Positions 57,266-64,000 of a DNA stretch of 64,000 nt are shown here, one piece after another; positions within the stretch are counted from its first letter, which is position 1; every line of letters begins with the position of its first letter. The notes beneath the pieces are model-generated. The model did not search any database, was not told the origin of the DNA, and was given only the letters and a program-made list of their open reading frames with translations. The DNA is from Ideonella oryzae (GTDB taxonomy: Bacteria > Pseudomonadota > Gammaproteobacteria > Burkholderiales > Burkholderiaceae_C), in assembly GCF_024055665.1 (NCBI RefSeq), contig NZ_JAMXMC010000004.1, positions 124,001-188,000 of the forward strand. Direction: 5' to 3'. The position numbers and the translations under genes were made by a program.

Positions 57266-58498
57266 TCACATGAAATTGCGCGTGTGCAGCGCCGACAGCC
57301 GCGCGGCCTGCTCGGGCGCGAAACCCAGCCGCACAAGCTTGGCATGGCGCCCATCGGCCATGTCACCCATGAGCTGCTGGACCTGGGCATAGCCGTGGGC
57401 CACCTGGGCAGGTGAAAGACCGCCGGCCGCGATCAAGACCAGGGCGTCAAACACTTCCTCGTTGAGCCCGGAGGTGCCGGCCAGGGCATCAAAACGCTGC
57501 TCCACCGCGGCCGCCAGGCGGTGCCGGAAATCCGGCTCCTGCTGCAGCCGGTACAGCAGGTGCGACATGCCCAGGGCCACATGCCGGGCCTCGTCCCGTG
57601 CGGCCAGGCGGGCGATCTGGCGGGTCAGCGGATCGGGCGCCTGGGCCTGCAGGAACTGCAGCAGATTGACGAAGGTGCCCTCGCCCAGCACAGACAACAG
57701 AAAGCTCGCGACCGAGAAGTCCGGCTCGTCCAGCAGGCTCTTGAGCGAGGCCTGCCCACCGGCCGTGGACAGGGCAGGTGCCAAGCCCCCATGGCGGATG
57801 CGCCGGGTGAACACCTCGATGTGGCGGGCCTCGTCGCAGACCTGCATGGCCAGCGCGGCCTGCATCTCGCGGAAGTGCGGATGCAACTGCCCCAGGAAGC
57901 GCGCAGGCACCAGCAGAGCGGCATTCTCGTTCTCGATCATGTAGGTCATGACCTGGACGATGGCCTGCTCCACCGGGGCCGGCAGTTCCACCGGTTGCGA
58001 CCAGTCGATGGCCTCGTCCGGGTTCCACTGCGCTGCCACGGCCTGGGCGTAGAGATCGGCCGCGCTGTCGCTCCAGGCCTCGTCCTTGTACACCAGCCGG
58101 AAATGATGGGCGGGTGCCCCGGCCTCCACGGTGGCACCACGCGCGGCCAGCCCCCAGTGGGGCAGGGCCTCCTGCGCCACGGCCCCGGGCTGGCGCGGGT
58201 CGATCGCCCCCGTGGGCTCGGCCCCTCGCCAGCGGCCGCTCTGCAGACCGCCGCGGGTCACCCGCGCCACGCTCTGGGCCTCGGCTGGCCGCTCGCAGCC
58301 ATGGCCCTGGCTGCGGCACCAGTCGGCCAGTTGGACGGCCCAGCCCGGCGCCCGGCCCTGGACCTCAAGCAGGCCGCCCACCGGCAGCGCGATCAGCGCC
58401 TGCTTGACCAATAGATGGGCCCCGGCGTCAAAGCCGAGGGCCTCAATATCGATACGCGGGTTCGGTGATGTGGCCTTGGTCGTCATAGAAGTGCTCAT
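57266..58498 (-). CDS. TusA-like/ferritin-like diiron fusion protein
   Basis: 410 aa, unusual fusion. Residues 15-70 look like the TusA sulfur-carrier fold (LLVKQALIALPVGGLLEVQG, then AVQLADWCRSQGHGCE), but the catalytic Cys-Pro-x-Pro is replaced by DAGAHLLV, so it cannot carry sulfur in the usual way. Residues 170-390 form a ferritin-like four-helix bundle with diiron ligands E191, E223/H226 (DEARH), E273 and E303/H306 (DEARH). Oxygen- or radical-type chemistry, or metal storage, is possible; the substrate is unknown. The start at 58498 overlaps the upstream gene by 56 bases; an alternative start at 58486 shortens that. Confidence 0.75.
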   Translation of the reverse strand: MSTSMTTKATSPNPRIDIEALGFDAGAHLLVKQALIALPVGGLLEVQGRAPGWAVQLADWCRSQGHGCERPAEAQSVARVTRGGLQSGRWRGAEPTGAIDPRQPGAVAQEALPHWGLAARGATVEAGAPAHHFRLVYKDEAWSDSAADLYAQAVAAQWNPDEAIDWSQPVELPAPVEQAIVQVMTYMIENENAALLVPARFLGQLHPHFREMQAALAMQVCDEARHIEVFTRRIRHGGLAPALSTAGGQASLKSLLDEPDFSVASFLLSVLGEGTFVNLLQFLQAQAPDPLTRQIARLAARDEARHVALGMSHLLYRLQQEPDFRHRLAAAVEQRFDALAGTSGLNEEVFDALVLIAAGGLSPAQVAHGYAQVQQLMGDMADGRHAKLVRLGFAPEQAARLSALHTRNFM

Positions 58499-59309
58499 CG
58501 CTCACCGCCCGCTCCAGCAGGGCATACCCCGTACTGCGGCCCGGCTGCCAGGCCTTGAGGCCTTCGAGTTCCAGCAGCGGCCGCACCGCGGGGTCGTTCC
58601 AGTCCATCGCCAGCAGGATCTCGCCAAAGCGGCGGGCCACCTCGGCCGGCACCCCGGGGCTGACAGTCATGTTGCAGTGATCGAACAGGCCGGTGGTGGC
58701 GACGATGCGGCTGCCCCCTGCCGGCAGCGTGCCCTCGTGCGCGAACGCGCGGTGGTTGCCGGCGATCATCCAGGCCGCGTCGATCTCGCCGTTCATCAGC
58801 GCCAGCGCCGCATCGCGCTCGCCGCCGATGTGGTCGCCATGTTTGCCGCCCAGCACGTCGAAGCGACGGGCGGTGTAGTCACGCCCGGCCACCAGATCGG
58901 CTTGATAGCGCAGATGGTCCAGCGGAATCAGCGTGGCCTGGGGCGAGTCGATCGCCCCGAAGCCGATGGTCTTGCCCCGCAGGTCGGCCAAAGCCTGTAC
59001 CGGGCTGCCGCTGCGCACCACCAGCACCGACGCCAGGTCGATGTCGCTGTCGCGCATGGCCAGGGCCTGCACTTCCTGCCCTCTGGCGCGCGCCATGCGC
59101 TCGGCCCGCACCCAGGCCAACGGGGAATTCCAGGCGAAGGCGATGTCGCCCTTGAACTGGGCCTCCACCTGGGTCTCGTAGTTCGAATAGAGCAGGTAGT
59201 CGAAGGCAAAGCCACGCTCGGCAAAGTAGGCCTTGAAGCCCTCCCAGATGGTGACCACTTTGGGCGCGTAGGCCACGGCCCCCAGCATCCACGGTTGTGC
59301 TTGCGTCAT
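58443..59309 (-). CDS. PhnD-type substrate-binding-fold protein without signal peptide
   Basis: 288 aa. The fold is that of phosphonate/phosphite-type binding proteins: MLGAVAYAPKVVTIWEGFKA, then LYSNYETQVEAQFKGDIAFAWN, and LRGKTIGFGAIDSPQATLI. The N-terminus (MTQAQPWMLG) has no hydrophobic signal or lipobox, so it appears cytosolic. No ABC permease or ATPase genes are adjacent. This could be a cytosolic ligand binder or enzyme of binding-protein fold (as in HMP-P synthase). It starts 16 bases after the flavoprotein gene and overlaps the diiron gene, so it is co-transcribed. Confidence 0.8.
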   Translation of the reverse strand: MTQAQPWMLGAVAYAPKVVTIWEGFKAYFAERGFAFDYLLYSNYETQVEAQFKGDIAFAWNSPLAWVRAERMARARGQEVQALAMRDSDIDLASVLVVRSGSPVQALADLRGKTIGFGAIDSPQATLIPLDHLRYQADLVAGRDYTARRFDVLGGKHGDHIGGERDAALALMNGEIDAAWMIAGNHRAFAHEGTLPAGGSRIVATTGLFDHCNMTVSPGVPAEVARRFGEILLAMDWNDPAVRPLLELEGLKAWQPGRSTGYALLERAVSDEHFYDDQGHITEPAYRY

Positions 59310-59325
59310 GTCGAAGATCCTCTGT

Positions 59326-60441
59326 TCAGGCCAGGGGCAGGCCACAGAGGGCCCGGCCGATGAAGTCGTACAGCACGTCCGAGGTCGGCGCCATGACCGA
59401 GGCCGCGCGGGCATCCCGGAACAGGCGTTCAATGCCCACGTCCTTGCGGAAGGCCGCACCGCCGCCGATCCGCATTGCGGTGTCGGTCACCTCCAGCGCC
59501 GCCTCGGCCGCACAGGCCTTGACCTCCAGCACGCGCAGCATCGCATCGGGCCGGCCCGCGGCCAGGGCGGCCACCGTGTCGTCGCGCAGCAGCCGCGCCT
59601 GGTCAACACGAATGCGTGCCCGGGCCAGGTAGGCACGGATGGTGGGCAGGTCGGCCAGCGAACTGTCGCTCTCGGCGAAGCGGGTGCGGGTGAGGTGGGC
59701 GGTCACGCGGGCCAGCACACCGTCCATCAGGCCGATGGAGGCCGAAGCGATCAGGCTGGCAAAGACCGGCAGCTCCTCGCCGTTCATGATGTCGGCCCCC
59801 GCGCCATCGGCACCCAGCATGGCGTCCTCGCCCACCACCACGCCCTGCGCCGTCACGGGCGCCGAGGCATTGCCGCGCAGGCCCAGCCCGTCATAGCGGA
59901 CCGGGATGCTCAGGCCATCGGCCCGGCTGCTGACCAGCCACAGCGTGCTGGCCCCCTCGGCAGCCACCGGCCTGGACGACCACACATACGAATCGGCCTC
60001 GCCCGCCGAAGTGACCATGCTCTTCTGGGCATCCAGCCGATAGCCATCGGAAACACGCTGGGCCGTGCCGACCGGAGCCCAGAAGTGGCTGCGCGAACCG
60101 ATCTCGGACCAGGCCAGCGTGGACACATGGCGGCCCGCCGCGATCTCGCGCCGTACGGCCTCGGTGCCATGCTTCTCGATGAGCACCGTGGCGGCGTAAT
60201 GCATGCACACCACCATGGCGGTGGAGGGGCAGTCCTGCGCGATGCGCTCGACCACCGCAGCCGCATCAGCCAGCCCGCCCCCCAGGCCCCCGACAGCCTT
60301 GGCACTCACCAAGCCCAACAGACCCGACGCGCCCAGCGCCTGCAGTGCAGCACGCGGGAAGCGTCCCTCTCGGTCCGTGTCCAGCGCCGCAGGGGCGATG
60401 GTGTTCTGGGCGATGGGCTCGAGAAGGGCGAGATGGCTCAT
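59326..60441 (-). CDS. Acyl-CoA dehydrogenase-like flavoprotein
   Basis: 371 aa. The N-terminal helical domain (1-110) includes GGLGGGLADAAAVVERIAQDCP and MVVCMHYAATVLIEKHG. The middle beta domain (AWSEIGSRSHFWAPVGTAQR) and the C-terminal helical domain (GIERLFRDARAASVMAPTSDVLYDFIG) follow. The FAD-binding layout is that of the ACAD superfamily, but the catalytic Glu region is not clearly conserved, and the sequence resembles the monooxygenase-like branch (DszC/SfnC-type) as much as true dehydrogenases. It is the first gene of the operon, 213 bases downstream of tRNA-Sec. Confidence 0.8.
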   Translation of the reverse strand: MSHLALLEPIAQNTIAPAALDTDREGRFPRAALQALGASGLLGLVSAKAVGGLGGGLADAAAVVERIAQDCPSTAMVVCMHYAATVLIEKHGTEAVRREIAAGRHVSTLAWSEIGSRSHFWAPVGTAQRVSDGYRLDAQKSMVTSAGEADSYVWSSRPVAAEGASTLWLVSSRADGLSIPVRYDGLGLRGNASAPVTAQGVVVGEDAMLGADGAGADIMNGEELPVFASLIASASIGLMDGVLARVTAHLTRTRFAESDSSLADLPTIRAYLARARIRVDQARLLRDDTVAALAAGRPDAMLRVLEVKACAAEAALEVTDTAMRIGGGAAFRKDVGIERLFRDARAASVMAPTSDVLYDFIGRALCGLPLA

Positions 60442-60653
60442 AGAATGCGACTCCGGCTGAGCCGCCGGCAGCCGTGCTCGGCACGCCTCAACCCACCGTG
60501 CAGGGCCATGGCCTTGCGGCGACCTCCGGGTGCAGACCTGCAACACGCCCTGCCTGACGGCGGGTGAAGAACGCCGGCAAAAAGCACCGGGTTCAGGTTC
60601 AGATGATTATTGCACCCGCATGCCGTGAAGCCACGGTGACGGCCCACGGCGGG

Positions 60654-60746
60654 CGGAAGGCAGCCGGAGTCGAACCGACCAGGGAGCGGCTGACGCCCCC
60701 TACCGGGTTTGAAGCCCGGGCGCACCACCGGATGCGTTTGCCTTCC
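60654..60746 (-). tRNA. selC: tRNA-Sec (anticodon TCA)
   Basis: About 93 nt. It has the 8-bp acceptor stem typical of tRNA-Sec (GGAAGGCA / TGCCTTCC), G as discriminator, anticodon arm CCGGG-CTTCAAA-CCCGG with TCA, a long variable arm (GGGGGC and GCTCCC region) and a T-arm with GTTCGACTC. The following bases read CCC, so the 3' CCA is not fully encoded. It lies 13 bases after the selB stop, on the same strand, so selA-selB-selC form one cluster. Confidence 0.92.
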
Positions 60747-60759
60747 AGAACCCCCCCCA

Positions 60760-62727
60760 TCAAGGGGGCGGCGCGGATTGTAGGGGGCCCTCAGAGGCCT
60801 GTTCGGGCTGGGGCCACCCGGCTTCGGCCCGCAGCACATGGCTGTCCTGCACGCGCCGGGTGTACCCCACCCGGTTGAAGAATTCCAGCACCTGGATGGC
60901 CCGCTTGCGGCCCAGGCCGGCGTGGTCCCGGAACACGCGGGCCTCGACCTGCCCGCCGGGGCCGCGTGCCGCCAGCAGGGCCAGCAGGCCCGACAGCAGC
61001 TGCACCTGCGAGGCGGCATAGAACAGGTCCTTGACGACCTGGAACAGCTGCCCCTGGCGGGCCAGCTTGCGCAGGAGTTGGCGGACCACCTCCTCGGGCG
61101 CACCGGCGCGACCAGCCAGGTCACGCACCCAGGGCGGGTCGAAACCGCCCTCCTCCACCCAGGGCAGCAGGCGCTCGGCCAGCGCCCGCTCGCCCTCGCT
61201 CAGGCGCACCTCGTGCCCGGGCAGGTGCAGCCAGGCGCCGCTGGACGCAATGGCGCCGTCCTGCCACAGCGCCGCCAGCAGGGCGCGCCACAGCGCATCG
61301 TGCTGCGGCTGGGCCTGGCCAGGCAGGGCCATGCGACGCAGCCGGGCGGCGTTCACCCCCGGTTCATCGGGCGTGCGCTCGTGAAAGCGCGCCAGCGCCG
61401 CCAGCACCTGCTCGCGCCAGCGCTGCCAGACGGCCTCGGTCAGCAGCAGCGCGTCTTCCGGCCCGCTGGGCAGCTGCACCAGCCCGGCTTCGACCAGGGC
61501 CAGCGCCTCGGGCGGGCGGCCCATCAGCAGCGCCAGGCGGCTGCGTAGCAGGCCGGTGGGCGACTGCGCCACCAGATTGGCCAGCGGCCCACCGGCCAAC
61601 GCCGCTTCCAGCGCATCCAGGTAGGCCAGGCGTTCGGTGCTGCGGCGCTTGCGCTCGGGGGCGAAGGGGTCGATCACCGCCCCGCCGCCGATGGTGCGGC
61701 TGGCCTGGGCATTGCGCAGGATGAAGCGGTCGCCAGGCAGCACGAACACCGACTGCTCCAGGACCAGCTGCACCCGGGCCGTCTGGCCGCGCGCCAGTGC
61801 GGCATCGTCCAGCAGGGCCACGTGGGCCGTCTGGTGGCTGGTGCCCACATGCACATGCACCGGGGCCCACTGGGCCAGGGCCGGTGCATCCGACAACAGC
61901 TGCAGGCGCACGTCCATGCGGGTGCTGGCCTGCAGGGCCCTCGGGTCGGCGATCCAGTCGCCGCGCCGGATCGCCTCACGCTCGATGCCGGCCAGGTTCA
62001 GCGCGCAGCGCTGGCCGGCCACGCCGCGGGCGGCCGCCTGGTTCTGGGCATGGATGGAGCGCACCCGCACTCGCTGCCCGGAGGCGGAATGGGCCACCGT
62101 GTCGCCCACCGCCACCTGACCGCCGAACACCGTGCCGGTGACCACGGTGCCCTGCCCGGCCAGCGTGAACACGCGGTCCACCGCCAGACGGAAAAGACCG
62201 TCCTGCCGGCGCTGGGCATGGTGCTCGGCCAGGGCCCACAGATGGGCGCGCAGCGCGGCCACGCCGGGGTCGCCGTCGGCCGTGGCGGCCGTCTCGAACA
62301 CGGGGGCGGTGGCCAGCGGCGTGCCGGCCAGCAGCGCGGCCAGCTCGGCCCGCACCTCGGCCACCCGGGCGGGCTCGGTGCGGTCCACCTTGGTCAGTGC
62401 CACCGTGCCTTCGCGCACGCCCAGCAGGCCCAGGATGGCCAGGTGCTCGCGGGTCTGCGGCATCACGCCGTCGTCGGCCGCCACCACCAGCAGGGCATGG
62501 TCCACGCCCACGGCGCCGGCCGCCATGGTGTGGACGAACTTCTCGTGGCCGGGCACATCGATGAAGCCCAGCACCTCACCGCTGGCCAGCGGCGCATAGG
62601 CATAGCCCAGCTCGATGGAGATGCCGCGCGCCTTCTCTTCCTTCAGGCGATCGGTGTCCACGCCGGTGAGCGCGCGCACCAGCGTGGTCTTGCCATGGTC
62701 GATGTGACCGGCGGTGCCGATGATCAT
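60760..62727 (-). CDS. selB: Selenocysteine-specific elongation factor SelB
   Basis: 655 aa. The N-terminal EF-Tu-like GTPase has [13 protein letters not shown] (G1, 4-16), DVPGHEKF (G3, 57-64) and TKVD (G4). Domains II and III follow ([15 protein letters not shown]). The C-terminal third holds winged-helix repeats that bind the SECIS hairpin in selenoprotein mRNAs ([27 protein letters not shown] near the end). It delivers Sec-tRNA-Sec to UGA. Its ATG overlaps the selA stop by four bases. Confidence 0.95.
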   Translation of the reverse strand: MIIGTAGHIDHGKTTLVRALTGVDTDRLKEEKARGISIELGYAYAPLASGEVLGFIDVPGHEKFVHTMAAGAVGVDHALLVVAADDGVMPQTREHLAILGLLGVREGTVALTKVDRTEPARVAEVRAELAALLAGTPLATAPVFETAATADGDPGVAALRAHLWALAEHHAQRRQDGLFRLAVDRVFTLAGQGTVVTGTVFGGQVAVGDTVAHSASGQRVRVRSIHAQNQAAARGVAGQRCALNLAGIEREAIRRGDWIADPRALQASTRMDVRLQLLSDAPALAQWAPVHVHVGTSHQTAHVALLDDAALARGQTARVQLVLEQSVFVLPGDRFILRNAQASRTIGGGAVIDPFAPERKRRSTERLAYLDALEAALAGGPLANLVAQSPTGLLRSRLALLMGRPPEALALVEAGLVQLPSGPEDALLLTEAVWQRWREQVLAALARFHERTPDEPGVNAARLRRMALPGQAQPQHDALWRALLAALWQDGAIASSGAWLHLPGHEVRLSEGERALAERLLPWVEEGGFDPPWVRDLAGRAGAPEEVVRQLLRKLARQGQLFQVVKDLFYAASQVQLLSGLLALLAARGPGGQVEARVFRDHAGLGRKRAIQVLEFFNRVGYTRRVQDSHVLRAEAGWPQPEQASEGPLQSAPPP

Positions 62728-64000
62728 CGCGCGCGGTCCTCCGCCAGGGCCTGCTGCAGGGCGCCGAACTGGGCGGCGAAAGCGGCCTCGTCACGCTCGT
62801 CCAGGCAGCGCAGGTCCAGCCACAGGGCGTTGTCGCCGATGCGGCCGATCACCGGCCGCGCCAGGCCACGCCAGGCCGCTTCCAGACGCGAGAGGGCCCG
62901 GCCGGCCCGCCTGGCTTCGCTGGGCTCAATGCGCAGGCCCGCGCTGGGCAGGGTGTTGACCGGCAGCGCGCCACTGCCGATCTGGCTGAACATGGGCGCC
63001 AGGGACACTTGGTAGGCGCTGCCCAGGGCGGCCTGCAGCGGCGCCAGCAGGCGCTGGGCCTGGGCCTGCATGGCGGCCTGCGGGCGGGTGAACAGGCGCA
63101 GGGCCGGCAGGCGCTCGGCCAGGAATTCCGGCGCCTGGTACAGGCGCAGCACCGGCTCCAGCGCGGCGAGGGTGAGCTTGCCCACCCGCAGCGCGCGCTT
63201 GAGCGGGTTCTTCTTGATCTTGGCGATCAGGTCCTTGCGGCCGACGATCAGGCCGGCCTGCGGGCCGCCCAGCAGCTTGTCGCCACTGAAGCTCACCACG
63301 TCGGCCCCGGCGGTCACCACATCGCGCACCGTTGGCTCGTGCGGCAGGCCCCAGTCGGCCAGGTCGATCAGGGTGCCGCTGCCCAGGTCCACCGCCAGCG
63401 GCAGGCCCTGGGCATGGGCGATGCGGGCCACCTCGCTCTCGGCCACGCTGGCGGTGAAGCCGGTGACCGCGTAGTTGCTGCAATGCACCTTCATCAGCAG
63501 CCCGGTCTTGGGCGTGATGGCGCCTTCGTAGTCACGGGCGTGGGTGCGGTTGGTGGTGCCCACCTCCACCAGCCTGGCGCCGGCGCGGGCCATGATGTCG
63601 GGAATGCGGAAGGCCCCGCCGATCTCCACCAACTCGCCGCGGGAGACGATGACCTCCTTGCGCGCGGCCAGGGCGTTGAGCATCAGCAGCACCGCGGCGG
63701 CATTGTTGTTGACCACGGTGGCGGCCTCGGCGCCGGTCAGCTCGCACAGCAGGTCGTTGACCAGGTCGTCGCGGTCGCCCCGGCCACCGGTGGCCAGGTC
63801 GTACTCCAGGTTGGCCGGGCTGGTCAGGGCCTGCACCACGGCCTGCACCGACTCGTCTGGCAGCAGGGCCCGGCCCAGGTTGGTGTGCAGCACCGTGCCG
63901 GTGAGGTTGAAGACCGCCCGCAGGCGGGGTGCCCGCTGGCGCTGCAGGTCAGCCTCGACGGCGCGCGCCAGCGCCTCGGGCGCGGCCATCTCGGCTGCCA
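62724..64000 (-). CDS. selA: L-seryl-tRNA(Sec) selenium transferase SelA (5' end outside window)
   Basis: The visible part is about 424 residues, with roughly 55-60 N-terminal residues beyond the right edge. It holds [14 protein letters not shown]-type sequence (here [19 protein letters not shown]), the PLP lysine in [14 protein letters not shown], and the later [24 protein letters not shown]. It converts Ser-tRNA-Sec to Sec-tRNA-Sec using selenophosphate. An ATG at 63989 is internal to the family alignment and not the real start. SelD, the selenophosphate synthase, is not in the window. Confidence 0.95.
   Translation of the reverse strand, partial: AAEMAAPEALARAVEADLQRQRAPRLRAVFNLTGTVLHTNLGRALLPDESVQAVVQALTSPANLEYDLATGGRGDRDDLVNDLLCELTGAEAATVVNNNAAAVLLMLNALAARKEVIVSRGELVEIGGAFRIPDIMARAGARLVEVGTTNRTHARDYEGAITPKTGLLMKVHCSNYAVTGFTASVAESEVARIAHAQGLPLAVDLGSGTLIDLADWGLPHEPTVRDVVTAGADVVSFSGDKLLGGPQAGLIVGRKDLIAKIKKNPLKRALRVGKLTLAALEPVLRLYQAPEFLAERLPALRLFTRPQAAMQAQAQRLLAPLQAALGSAYQVSLAPMFSQIGSGALPVNTLPSAGLRIEPSEARRAGRALSRLEAAWRGLARPVIGRIGDNALWLDLRCLDERDEAAFAAQFGALQQALAEDRAR

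Noticed and set aside
57236-57268. Possible Sec readthrough of the UGA that ends the diiron fusion gene
   Set aside because: The frame after the TGA runs only about ten codons to TAA, without a conserved segment or an evident SECIS hairpin.
60569-60594. GAAC-CCGG / CCGG-GTTC hairpin downstream of tRNA-Sec as a terminator
   Set aside because: The A/T run is in the loop, not after the stem, so it does not fit a Rho-independent terminator on either strand.

Overview
The window is 64 kb of high-GC chromosomal DNA with the gene content and order of a betaproteobacterium of the order Burkholderiales, probably near the Rubrivivax/Ideonella/Leptothrix group. Supporting signs are the order ilvB-ilvH-ilvC-pssA-leuA, the sigma factor-DUF3619-DUF3106-RDD cluster, a TIGR04438 Trp-rich mini-protein, aat-bpt, zapB-zapA-6S RNA, and divergent lysR/lysA. 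Genes are dense, often with 4-nt ATGA/GTGA overlaps. I saw no insertion sequence, prophage, CRISPR array or rRNA, and no gene-free stretch over 300 bases.

Layout: (1) 1-9.0 kb: end of a hopanoid gene (hpnE), an IclR regulator, a PBP7-type DD-peptidase, and the branched-chain amino acid block (leuA, pssA, ilvC, ilvH, ilvB on the minus strand). A leucine-rich leader peptide and attenuator precede leuA. (2) 9.1-12.9 kb: sigma-70-family factor with a membrane protein that could be its anti-sigma, DUF3106, RDD, dgkA, a LOG-family enzyme, glnB. (3) 12.9-21.8 kb: nadE, a COG3146 acyltransferase-like protein, ppa, the N-degron transferases aat and bpt, two exported or lipoprotein hypotheticals, and a coupled AMP/thymidine phosphorylase-PRPP synthetase pair. 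(4) 21.8-32.0 kb: two tRNA-Val genes, dnaQ, lgt, ilvD, a cytochrome c, acs, UPF0114, nhaA, class I fumarase. (5) 32.1-42.2 kb: MscS channel, HDAC-like amidohydrolase, MoxR-DUF58-transglutaminase operon, mltB, zapB-zapA, 6S RNA, EVE protein, TauE/SafE exporter, rpsU. (6) 42.2-49.0 kb: lysR/lysA, yqeY, a DUF442 protein, and a TRAP transporter (dctQM facing dctP). (7) 49.1-56.3 kb: pmbA, darP, mog, a LysM-FecR protein, cysE, trmJ, suhB. (8) 56.3-64.0 kb: selA-selB-selC (selenocysteine insertion), followed on the same strand by a tight operon encoding an acyl-CoA-dehydrogenase-like flavoprotein, a PhnD-type binding-protein fold without a signal peptide, a TusA-like/ferritin-like diiron fusion, and fdhD.

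How parts work together: the ilv/leu genes with ilvD cover most of valine/isoleucine/leucine synthesis. SelA, SelB and tRNA-Sec form a full bacterial decoding set apart from SelD, and FdhD points to a molybdenum formate dehydrogenase elsewhere. The most promising undescribed item is the four-gene operon between selC and suhB. The best-supported regulatory discovery is the leuA attenuator with an apparently leaderless leader peptide containing rare CUA codons.
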